A DNA stretch of 64,000 bases from assembly GCA_003952965.2 (NCBI GenBank), contig CM025849.1, forward strand, positions 2,798,944 through 2,862,943. The letters run 5' to 3'. This document shows positions 45,701-55,837 of the stretch, one piece after another. How positions within the stretch are numbered: position 1 is the stretch's first letter; every line of letters begins with the position of its first letter. Source of the stretch: Morella rubra (lineage: Eukaryota; Streptophyta; Magnoliopsida; Fagales; Myricaceae). The notes beneath the pieces were generated by a model. That model was not told the DNA's origin. It did not search any database and saw only the letters and a program-made list of their open reading frames with translations. The position numbers and the translations under genes were made by a program.

Positions 45701-47190
45701 ACGATAAAACAGATCCCGACAACCATTCATTCCGAGGCAGTGTTCCACACAATTCTCTCTCCTTTGTTCGCACAACTATAAACCTATCTGCATCCCCCTT
45801 GAGACACGGGGACTTTAGAGGACATAACTTGAGGCGACACACTAGCTAGGTCATATTATGCTCCCTCGTATAAAAAAAACATGGTCGCTGGCTCACTAGC
45901 GACATAGAGAAGTAACCCTTCTAAGACACAAATTTCAATGAATACGCCACATCCCGCAATTCCACTAGATAGCTAATAGCCTACAACTACCATGCACACA
46001 TAATAAGAGAAGATTCCGTAGCTGACCAAAAGATAGTAAATTACGAACCGACACCAAGAATAATGCCACAAACCAATATTGGGGAAGCAAGCGTCCGACA
46101 CCACTGACCACCCCTTTCTGAACTCGTACACATAAAGATGACATCTCCTCTCACTCCTCAGACTCCAATAGGCTTATCGTGTTAACGAAGCCTCTATTTT
46201 GGAGGCCGCCAGGAGGTTCCCCTCTTGCTACTGACAAAGTTATCTAGTCCTTCCAAGAGTACTCTTGAATATTTCTGCTAGACCACCGACGTCCCGAAAC
46301 TCGCGGTACACGAGAAAAAGGATATGCCTACAATAACTTGAACAGAAATCAGCTACTTCATCCCAACTTTGCAGAGCGACGGTCCAAAGCGTCAAGTGCT
46401 GCACATATAGTTCAGACAGACTGGAGATGTCAAATCAAAACGAAGCATTGCGCTAACGAAACTCACATCCAAACTGAGGAGCGAATTAAGTATAAAAATG
46501 TCATGGACAAACATATTGTGACCGTTGAACAAAACAGCACACATAGCACCAAATATACCCATAAATGATGGGAGCAAATGCTCCCGACAAGTCCCATGCA
46601 AACATTTGCACACCTGTGTTTCGGTGAGCCTCCGCTAAGATCGAAATGTAAGAGACCTACAAGAGAAAATCATGAAAGGAAAACGAGTTACAGCGAAAGA
46701 CGGCGAGGAGAACCGGGAATGGAGTCAGGATCTGATGATGGAAAATGAGAAAATGCTTATGACTCAGTTGTGAAAGAGCAAAGATCATGAAGACGCGAAC
46801 TACAGAGGGTCCTGCAACTTGTCATTCGAAGAAATCGACCTAACTAATTGGCTCATCTCCGGGCCACTTTACTCACGGCATGCGCATTGTCTCATATGAC
46901 TCTATCTCAACATCCATATCACTCACGCAGACTGTGCGCTCGAGTCCATGCTCAGAGATAAGCCAGGCATGTACTGTTGAGTTAGCTAGTAAGCACCGCC
47001 TTGCCTATAGAGCTGCTACTACATCCGACCGCGTCAGGCGCCGGCACCTATATCCTACAACAACAAACTACCCAAAATGTAAAAACAGCGAGAGCACTAT
47101 GTGGCACAGCCAACTGTTGCACGCCCGGATGTGAGGATAAGGCCCGGGTGATTGGCAAAACAATCTAATATCTCAAACCCAAAAATGCAC
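39780..47190. other. anomalous block without recognisable genes, distinct texture
   Basis: Over about 7.4 kb the sequence changes character. CG dinucleotides look close to random frequency, long homopolymers and TATATA runs are scarcer, and parts (40.1-41.1 kb, 45.4-45.7 kb) are rich in A and C on the plus strand. The longest open frame is about 107 codons and none has a protein family motif. I saw no LTR pair, primer-binding site, polypurine tract or reverse-transcriptase motif. Possible explanations are a strongly decayed retroelement or a noisy, unpolished assembly patch. The boundaries are approximate and drawn by eye. Confidence 0.5.
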
Positions 47191-47201
47191 CTCGGGGAGT
47201 A

Positions 47202-47438
47202 ATGGTGGTTGAAATGTATAGAAACAATGCTGGCTTCTTCCGCCAATTGGAGGAATCAATTCAAGGCACGCTAGAAGAAAAAGATTTCGAGAAAAGAGAA
47301 AATGGCAATCTGTTTGAGATGAAGGTGGCTTTGCAGCTGGGAAGAAGCTTGTCTCAGCTCAAAGAACTTGCTAGAAAATCAGCCAATTCCCATATCCACG
47401 GAACTGACATGGATGAATTCGCGAGCAAGCTTTTTTGA
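47202..47438 (+). CDS. unrecognised 78-codon ORF, likely last exon of a gene
   Basis: The ORF begins MVVEMYRNNAGFFRQ and ends MDEFASKLF. It is rich in charged residues and predicted to be largely helical, possibly coiled-coil (residues about 14-55). Codon use and amino-acid mix look like a real protein, in contrast to the block to its left. I do not recognise the family. The first ATG follows GGGGAGTA, so it could equally be a 3' terminal exon joined in phase to exons lying in the anomalous block. What follows is AT-rich and looks like a 3' UTR. Confidence 0.4.
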   Translation: MVVEMYRNNAGFFRQLEESIQGTLEEKDFEKRENGNLFEMKVALQLGRSLSQLKELARKSANSHIHGTDMDEFASKLF

Positions 47439-48861
47439 TATCAAAGTTCTAGCTAGCTACAATACTCATTCTTTTACGACCAATTCTTTGATTCTTTTTG
47501 ATGAACAATCCTTACTATGACTGACATTGTAACATAGAAAAATGATCAACTTTCATCTTTTTTACGTTGAGTACAAATGTTACTTCCGTTACCTGCGCAG
47601 AACAACCTACTTAAGGTAGAGTTAAGGCATACATATTTAAGGGAAATTTTATTTTAGTTATTGGTGAATATTGAAGGCGCCTGGAAACCATCCATATCTT
47701 CAGTGATTCTGTGATTTAGTTTAGTTTAATACTGTTGGTACAAGAATATTACAAAATTATTTCTAATTAATTGCTTCATTTAGTTTCTTCGAGAGTATTT
47801 GTGAATATTTAACGAGCAAGTTTTACAAAAAGACAGCATACAGCATTAACTTCAATTATAAGCAGGGAATAATAAATGTCCCGAAACATTAAACACTGCC
47901 AACAAAGGGAGAAAGGTTTCGGTCCTAAAGAACAAGATCGGGACAATATATTAAGGGCTCAATTTTTCTTCTTTTCATTTTTTTAACTGCACTGTTAATG
48001 CATTGATTAAATTCATCTGGATTATTGATAGAATTCATTAATATGTTGACAATATCATAACACTTGTTAGGACCTGTTTGGACCGGAACTTTTTCCTCGA
48101 AGAGGTACCAGATTTTGATGTTCGAGAAATCTTTTTTTTTCCTTTTTAGGTGTATCTTGAAGCCTAGAATTTGCACCTTCACAGACTTGAAATGTTTAAG
48201 CTGTCCTTTTATAAATAACTAAACAATAATTTGAATACGTCTGTTGTACACTGGGGCAACCTGGTCATGTCATGCTTTAAATTGCAATAGTTTTGGTAGT
48301 AAATGCGATGAAGTTGACAGTTTTGGATCCAATATCGTTAGGACATAATCAGTAGTAGTTCGAGAATCGAAGTGTAATATTTTCCTATTTTTCAGTTTAA
48401 GAATCAGATAGCCTCGTGAGAAAAGATCCAAATTTGTAACATCTTCGGAAGATTTGGGAGAAATCTAAAACATTCTTGCAAATAATCTGGCCCCAAGCGA
48501 TGCAAAGAAATAATCATGGTTTTTTTATTTGCTCTTGCTTAGGATTATGAGATGGAAAAGAAGGGTAATTAATCTTTGAACAAAGGATCAGATAAACAAT
48601 AATAAGACTCGGAGAAATCTTCCAGCATTCCAATGAAAGAAACAGAAAAAGAGAGAAAACTACAGGAAAGGGAGGGGGAAACAAGGAAAAAGAGAAAGTC
48701 CCACATGGTTCATATCTACAGAACTCGCCAGCTAGCCCTTCCAGCCATGGATTTGATATTCATTTGTATGCAGTTGTATGGCCCTGTTCCTTTATTCAAT
48801 TCTGACCCACGATAAAGCAGAGGAGCATGTGCAATTTTCTTTCATGGGAACGACACAGTGC
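47439..48861. other. intergenic region, 3' of the AGL80-like gene
   Basis: No confirmed gene. A minus-strand open stretch at 47925-48182 reads like protein (FEEKVPVQTGPNKCYD, KKMKRRKIEP) but has no ATG, only a GTG, and no recognised family; it may be a fragment of an old gene or transposon. The remainder shows no structure beyond short T-runs. Confidence 0.4.
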
Positions 48862-49650
48862 TTAAGGGAATGGAAAACTAGGCCACAAATTAGAATTACT
48901 ATTAAATGGATATGGCAGCAAGTCTTCGTTCTTGCCAAAACTCAGGTTCTCATTCTGTTTCAGCAACTCCATTAACCATTGATAGTTCTGTGTTTCAATG
49001 TCTACGTTGCTGCCAAAACCCACGATCTCATTGGGTTTCATCAACTCCACAGACCCTTGCTGAATCTTTGTTCCATCGACAGCCATCCCGAACGGGTTCT
49101 TTGCAGACGTAACATTCTTCTCAGAATGATTAGCATAGCTGCTTGTTGTCACTTTCACGACCTGGGGAGGAGGCATTTTGTCACGGAATGACTTGATCGC
49201 CTCTTCAATTTCCCTTATATTGCTGTCGATGAGCCAACCCAACTCGTTTAAGTCGACAACACTCAGGTTTTGCAACCCCTCCCCAACCAAGCTCCGGTAC
49301 ATGACTTGGGTCATCTTCCTCTCTCGGTTCTCTCTCTGCTGTTTCCTAAGTTGTTCCTCGGCTTTGGTTATCCTGTTCCGCAGGAAACTCTCTTGGTTCA
49401 CCATCTTTTTGCTTTGTTCTGCCTCAGGCAACTTCTTAAGCGTCGCAATAACCCGTTGGACTCCCAAGGGAGAAGGCCAAACCTCAGGTTGTGTGTCATA
49501 AGGACTGTAAATAATGGCACACATTTGGATTCCGCAAAGGGTACTGAGCTCACTCAGCTTCTTCATCAGCCCTTTCTTCCTTTTCTTGAAGGTGGCCTTC
49601 CTTGCACTATCATTTGTGATGTATGCAAGCTTAACTTTCTTTCTTGTCAT
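48862..49650 (-). CDS. type I (M-gamma) MADS-box transcription factor, AGL80-like
   Basis: Single-exon gene of 262 residues, as usual for type I MADS genes. The MADS domain covers residues 1-60: it opens MTRKKVKLAYI and contains the KATFKKRKKGLMKKLSELSTLCG core that contacts DNA and dimerises. Next comes the M-gamma type WPSPLGVQRV segment (58-67). A charged, probably coiled-coil region (about 85-112) follows, and the tail is less conserved. AGL80-type proteins pair with M-alpha partners such as AGL61 or AGL62 in the central cell and endosperm. The ATG at 49650 is the first in frame and is followed directly by the MADS core. No frameshift or missing core residue is seen. Neighbouring genes are unrelated. 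Assignment to the AGL80 group is by sequence pattern; the one-to-one orthologue is not established. Confidence 0.94.
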   Translation of the reverse strand: MTRKKVKLAYITNDSARKATFKKRKKGLMKKLSELSTLCGIQMCAIIYSPYDTQPEVWPSPLGVQRVIATLKKLPEAEQSKKMVNQESFLRNRITKAEEQLRKQQRENRERKMTQVMYRSLVGEGLQNLSVVDLNELGWLIDSNIREIEEAIKSFRDKMPPPQVVKVTTSSYANHSEKNVTSAKNPFGMAVDGTKIQQGSVELMKPNEIVGFGSNVDIETQNYQWLMELLKQNENLSFGKNEDLLPYPFNSNSNLWPSFPFP

Positions 49651-50947
49651 GGCTAGGGGGCAATGATTTCAGGAGGAAATATGGGGTGGCTGTCAATTAC
49701 TAGGTATAGAGGACCTTCTGTCAACTTTCCTACCAAAAGCATGGCTTATATAGAGTCAAAGTACAAGTGCCTTTGTTAATGGGGAAGATATTGTACTTCA
49801 ATAGCAAGAGATATGGACTGGTTGGAGAATTTATTTTCTTGTAAGATTCTCCTAATAGACAACTCATTGGGTTCCTGAATTTATTGCAGACATTATAATA
49901 GCCATTATTTCAGGTTTCATTAAAGTCAAATTTGGAGGATTTGGATTCTACAAACCTCAACCTACCAAGTTGTCTTTGACCTCACCTTGGGAGGAGATAA
50001 ACATCAGTCCAAATCTTATCCATTTTGACAATTTGCAACTTGGCACTTCTTTAGCTGTGTGTTAAGAGTAATATCAGAAGTCAAAATTAGTTGTCAGATG
50101 ACCACACAGCAAATAACACATTACTTTAAGCAGGTTAAGTGTAATTTTCCAGAAAGGACAACTCATTATTTGTAAATTGAAGAATTTTTGTTGTCTTAAG
50201 CAGGACAGCTCATTATCTTTAAGACTGAATCACAAGCAATAAGAGGTGCTGTACTAGGAAGATGCCAGTTTTACCTCATTTATGACATTGAGTCCCTTCT
50301 TTGCTGCCTGTTTTCTGTTTTAGACACCACAGCATATATACATTCATAGAATAAAATTAATACCAAAGCAGAGAGAGAGACAGAGAGAGAGCATGAAAGT
50401 ATCCCCCTGTACATATCATTTGGGAAACTGTGTATAAATCAATTGATGGATTTTGACAATCAATTTGTGCACCCTTATTCATCCATTTCTTATCCCTACT
50501 ATCTGAACATGATTTGTTTCCTATTTTGCATTTCAAGAAGATGAAGATATAGAAATAGTACAGGAAATGCAATAAGTAAGTTCAAAACCTATTAATTAAG
50601 GTGAAACGGACTATTATATTGGAAGATAAAGCAAACATGGATCAAGATATTTTACAATTCCTTATCTGTTATAATACAAAAAGATATTGCATTGCTGTCT
50701 ATAGAGTTCTTTCTCTTCCTTGGGCTGCTGTTTCTTTCATCGATATCTGAAAATTTTGGCTGCTTTGTAAAGAAATAAGTAATTGAAAGCGCAGGTTATG
50801 AATATAATCAGTCAGGTCCTAATCAGTACCTAAATGACAACACAATTCACGAACATACAGAACTAGATGGAAAGCAGGAATTGCATAGAGAATCTACCGA
50901 AATATCGCTAAGGGGATGTTTGGTTAGTTAAGTTTGGACTCATTTAT

Positions 50948-51001
<54 letters not shown>

Positions 51002-51669
51002 TACAGGGAGTCACGAGGTCTGCCCTTTGTCTCTCCCCTGTTCTCCTATGTTATGGCTCTACATTTACAAAGTGTCAAACATGCAGACGTGCAATACCAA
51101 CTTGGAGATACTAGTTGAGATTAGTCTTCCCCACCTAGGCCCAAAATAAGTGTTCAATAGTGAGATCCAATTGTTAAGAGAGAGTACTGAAGTTAAGGCA
51201 GAATACCTTAATTTTGATAACGTTGTACCAAAACAACTCGTAAGAAAAGTGGAGAAATGAATCTGAGGTATGGCTTGGTGTGGGACTTCATTTCATGGTT
51301 TAGTATCAACAAGTCTTTTCGATTGGAAGCCCAGCGATCTGACCCTATAATTCTCCAAGGTGGAGGAAACTGGCAGTCTCTCCTCACAATTTACATGTAG
51401 CCCTTCTTATATGTTCTACATATTCTTCAGTACGCCTGAGATACCAACATTATAGTAACAAGGTCCGTTAACCTGCTTTACGTGTACTTCAACAACACAG
51501 AACAAATATTACGGTAACAATCAGAGAGCAGTTTTGACATCATTATTACACTCCTTAGAACTTCTTTCAAGTTGAAACAATCTGTCTTTAAACATTTACT
51601 ACGTTGTTCATTTGAGGTAATTTGCAGCTGAAATACAACCCAAATTTTTTCAACAGATCTCCACAGAGT
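49651..51669. other. intergenic region between the MADS gene and TTL
   Basis: This holds the MADS promoter and the region downstream of TTL. It includes a short GA tract at about 50370-50391 and a long AT tract at 50948-51001. GGGGATGTTTGGTTAG, which resembles the end of a Tourist-type MITE, lies at about 50914-50929, but no matching inverted end was found. No gene seen. Confidence 0.5.
50948..51001. repeat. AT dinucleotide microsatellite
   Basis: About 54 bp of alternating A and T with one phase break (ATAATA) near 50972. It is self-complementary and could form a cruciform or be unstable in length. Confidence 0.95.
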
Positions 51670-54600
51670 TTAGCTCCCTCGGTAAGTGCTGAAGGAAAAC
51701 GGCGAGAGCAGCAGAGGAACATGAAAATGGTCCATCCTTTGTGACTCTCTGATTTCAAACACAATAGAGACGTAGGGAAAGAACCCTGCAGGGTTGTACT
51801 TCCCCGTGTTGAAACTTATCTTGTATATTCCTGGGTCCACTACATCAACTATGCCCATCAATTGACCACTCCGTCCATCATTATCTGTAGTTGAAGATCC
51901 TTGAAACATCCAGCCACCTATGTCTGCCTCATTGAACGAGGGACGAGGATGAGGGCCCTTCCACATTTCCAAACGCACCTCAATGCCAGCAGCTGGACAC
52001 CCTCTGGAAACATCCAAGACATGGGTTGTAATGGGTGGACGAGTTCGAGTTGGAATTTGAAATCTTTTCCCAGCTGTGGCCTCAGAAGCAGCAGTTAAAT
52101 GGCCTCCAATAATGCTCGTACGATCTTCTAGAGAAGAAGAAAAAGCAAATTCACATGCATTTACTTTAGAAGCATTGGCAGGCAAGTAAGAATAAGAGAC
52201 TTGTCTTAGGGAAAAACAGTTTGGGAGCTGAGAACCATAGAAGTTGAAAGCAAAACATACCAGAGAAACTTTAAAAGATTAGCAGAGTAACTAAAACTAA
52301 GAGCAGATTTCATGAGGAAGAAAAAAATTAGGAAAATGTTGATAACAGATGACAGGAAGTTTTTCTAATTTGGTTATACGACACATGGTATTAAGATTTT
52401 GGAAGAAGCCCTGTCCAATCATGGACCAAAAATTTTGGGAAACTTGCTGAGTGTAGTACCTTTTGAAATTGTTACAGTACTTATATATCCAGCTGTATTT
52501 ATTGCCGACAATAATTTTTTCCTTGAGAGGGAGTAATTTTAGTGGAAAGCAACACCTAAACCTGAGTATTAATAACTTGGACCTTGTAAACTTTTGGCTT
52601 AATTACTGCTACAGTTCTTGTAGTATTAACTTTTAACAAATCAGACATATAACTATTGTAAAATGGACCACAGTCCCTGTGATACAGGAAAAGTTGTCCT
52701 AAAGGAATTAAAACAAAAAAGTACCTTCTACTTTCTTTGCGACAAGTGCAGGATACTGGCCAGCCATCGAAAACTCTTTAGCTTTGCTTGAAAAGAGCTT
52801 CGCAAGACGTAGTTCTGTTATTTTCATTTGTTCCTTAGCTGCAATCTCAAGCTCAACTATGGGCCTATTTGGGTAACGATGCTGCAAAGAGAAATCCAAG
52901 AGAATATATAAATCAAACTGCCACGAACAAACTCCAAAGAAGTCACACAGAAAGAAACAGGGGTGCCACTTAACATAATGAGAGACTTATTTGTAGCTTG
53001 TAAGATATTGGTTTTAAACAAGCAGTCTCTTATCTACGCCTAAGTGGCTCAAAAATGCTTGCCATCGGTTGGTAATTGTTCTCTGCCAAGGCAATTACTT
53101 AAATGGCCTATTGGAGTCTGCTGAATGCACTTACAGACTCGGAGGAACTGCACAACATGTCAGAACCAGAAAAAGCAGCCCTTAGACAACGTGGAAATGA
53201 ATGCAGATTCTGGCACTGAATGTTGACAAAACAAAGCATTTCCACAAAATCATGTTCTAAATGTTAGTGTCAGGTTGAAAAGCAAACTCTAACTTCAACT
53301 TTACCTTCAATTCAGCAAATATTTCATCAGAAGTTCTCCCAGAGGCACAAATAAGAAATACGAACCCAAACTTTTCTCTATATCGAGCATTCCATTCAGA
53401 TAGTTCCTGCACAGGCCAAGCAAACACGTTAACACAAAGACAGTTGAGCCGATTTAAGACGGTAAAGCCTAAGTATATGTTTTTCACCCTTGGTTTGGTT
53501 GTTGAAATATGGCAAAATGTCAGATAAATTTGAGGAGCTCCAGGCTACAAGGATGTTGAAAGGGAAGGTGCAATATTTCTTTTAACTGATCGCCGCCATT
53601 TGGGTGGGGGGGGGGGGGGGGCTAGCAGAAAAACTAACTAATACAGAAAAGCATCGCTAAGTTTGGCAGCTCTGCCATTGATATCTTTAAACAGTCTATA
53701 CTTGTGGCAGCAGAATACTAACCTGTAACATAGAACCCGTAGCAGTTGCTAAAGCAGTTGACTGCTCTCCCTTACTCCACCTACAAAAAGATTTCTTGAC
53801 CAAATTACTCACATTGCAAAGGTGTAGAAAAAGAATAATCAAGCCTAAGCCACCAAAAACAAGGAGGGGGAATGGGGCTGGTGACATCATCAAAATAATC
53901 GGAACTGGACAACAAATATGCCCCAATTGTTACATTTAGAGCTGGTAGCAGTCAACTGTTCAAGGGTCTACCACTAGAACAACTCTAAAAGATCAATTTT
54001 ACCTTTTCCTATGCTTGTTTGGACAAAAAGTCTCAAACATGAATTCACAGTGAGCCTTAGCTAAAAACAATCAAAACTATGCCAAACAATGAAAAAAAGT
54101 ACCTGGGTGCTATCTGAATGTGATGACATTGGAGCAAAAAACAACTGGTGTTTTATTGTATACAGATATAGAAGGACTTAAAGAACAAAGCATAAATCCA
54201 AAATCCAGACAAAGATTAGATAAATGAGCAAAGACTTATAATCTATGCCATTGAAGAAAACAAAATACGTCTAAGTTGATCAGTACGACAATCAGATAAT
54301 GAACCACGTATTACAGGGTTTACTAATGTTTCTTGTCTTCCTAGAAGTATTGTCTGCTGTGACAATGCACCCCTGTAATCTGGTTTGTTTGTTTTAATAT
54401 ATTGTGAGCTTTTCGGAGAAAAAGAAAAGATAATGAACCACGTATTTCATTCCAATCTGCTAAAAAGAGAACAAGCCCATATTAAATAATGAATTGGAGG
54501 CAGTCCTACTCTAGCCCAGTGAAATTTAAAAGTAGAGAACACAACAAGACCATAGGATAAAAAACCTTCTCAATCACCATAATCTCTGCCTAGTGTTGAT

Positions 54601-55282
54601 CCACAAATGAAATAAAGCTTCTCTTCATCCACAACTTAAGAGAGTATTGGTTTTTCAGTTATCCGGCATATCAAGCCCAGAAGTAATCTACCAGTACATC
54701 GCGTACTGTTAAGTCACTTCATTTTATTCCTCCGATTTTTCAACAACCCAAATGCCATCCCATTTTAAACCAACAGCTTATCTGGCGTTATTCTAAACAT
54801 AAGCAATCAACTTTAGTCAGACGAAGAATGGCAATTATCAAACCATTCACGCTTGTTTGAAACAAGTAAACCCATTTTTGGGTCCTTGTTAGTTGTTTCA
54901 ACAAAGACCATGATTTTAAAAAGGTTCGCATTGTGGGTAATCTCACAATCCACAGTATTCGACTATAACAAGACTTAACTCACCCAAACGAGAAGAAAGT
55001 AGGGGAATTTAGACAAATTTTGAATTTTTGATGATAACTCAACTGGGCACTGATAACGCTTGGGTGATGGTGTTGGGAAGACGGGGTTGAATCACCAATC
55101 TGTGGATGAGCTGAAAAGGCCTGAAGCCAAGCACTGACGTCAACGTTATTAAACCATTTGTCCCTGGCGGTACCTACGGCTTCTTCCAACGAAGCAAAAG
55201 GGGAGGCCAACGCCATTTGCTTCGCGAATTTGGTGCTTCCGCAGCATGCTAGGAAGTCCTTCTCTTCAAAGCTCAATTCCAT
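51670..55282 (-). CDS. TTL: bifunctional OHCU decarboxylase / 5-hydroxyisourate hydrolase (transthyretin-like, allantoin synthase)
   Basis: Catalyses the two steps after urate oxidase, turning 5-hydroxyisourate into OHCU and then S-allantoin in ureide metabolism, mainly in peroxisomes. Five exons on the minus strand: 55044-55282, 53723-53780, 53305-53406, 52725-52881, 51670-52127. All phases agree and give 337 residues, close to the plant family length. The N-terminal decarboxylase domain (about 1-165) has SAHPQIGD with the active His and ELSEWNARYREKFGF. The C-terminal transthyretin-like hydrolase (about 208-337) has HVLDVSRGCPA and TDNDGR and ends in the signature YRGS. RTSIIGGHL (residues 188-196), at the start of exon 5, fits a PTS2-type peroxisomal signal. 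In Arabidopsis alternative splicing at this place removes the signal. The start at 55282 opens MELSFEEKDF. Head-to-head with the CHY1-like gene. Intron 2 contains a run of about 15 G near 53606. Confidence 0.96.
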
Positions 55283-55837
55283 TGCTTTATGTGAAGTAGC
55301 AGATGATCGCGGTGAGAGAGCTTCACACTGACTGTGTTGGAGATTAAAGGCAGGCTTTTCAGACTCAGAGGTCAAAAGAGACAAGAAAGACAATAAACGA
55401 AGAAGCAAAAAAGAATTAAAAAAAAGTAGTATATACAATAACAATAACTTAAAAGAAAGGAAAGTACAACAAGACAAAAAAAAAAAAAAAAAAAAAAGGA
55501 AAGAAAAGCTAGGGACAAATTTCCATAACATAAAGTGATGAGAAAAACAATTTTTTAAAAGAAAACTGAAATTAAAGTTATCCAAATAAATAATTTGGAT
55601 TCCTGGGTAAATACTTACAAGTGTAACGTCTACGTACGTTCAGTGTCGGTCAAATCGAGTCTGCACCGGGCGAGTTCTTTTATCCTCTACCGTTCCGGAG
55701 CAGTCCATTACTGGGGTGACTATTTTAAGCCAAAAAATTAGTCCTATATATAACCACGAGTTTGATACCGCCGGTGAAAGCTACCACGCTTATCAGGAAT
55801 CAGCAGGTTACATTAGATTTTCTTGTCGCATAGAATC
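55283..55837. promoter_or_regulatory. shared divergent promoter region of TTL and the CHY1-like gene
   Basis: 555 bp separate the two start codons, which point away from each other. The TTL side has a long A-tract (about 55478-55497; T-rich on the TTL sense strand), probably in its 5' leader or promoter. On the CHY1 side TATATAT lies at about 55745-55751, roughly 90 bp before the ATG. A bidirectional promoter is possible but not shown. Confidence 0.5.

Noticed and set aside
39780..47190. LTR retrotransposon with paired LTRs
   Set aside because: I looked for repeated ends, a primer-binding site and polymerase motifs and found none; only a 15 of 16 match (about 42150 and 47028) was noticed, which chance can explain.
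49178..49656. Plus-strand frames of 107 and 128 codons
   Set aside because: Antisense of the MADS-box gene.
55283..55585. Upstream extension of TTL exon 1 giving about 100 extra residues
   Set aside because: The extension lacks a supporting ATG and consists of Phe/Leu/Ser from pyrimidine tracts; family N-termini begin at MELSFEEKDF-type sequence.
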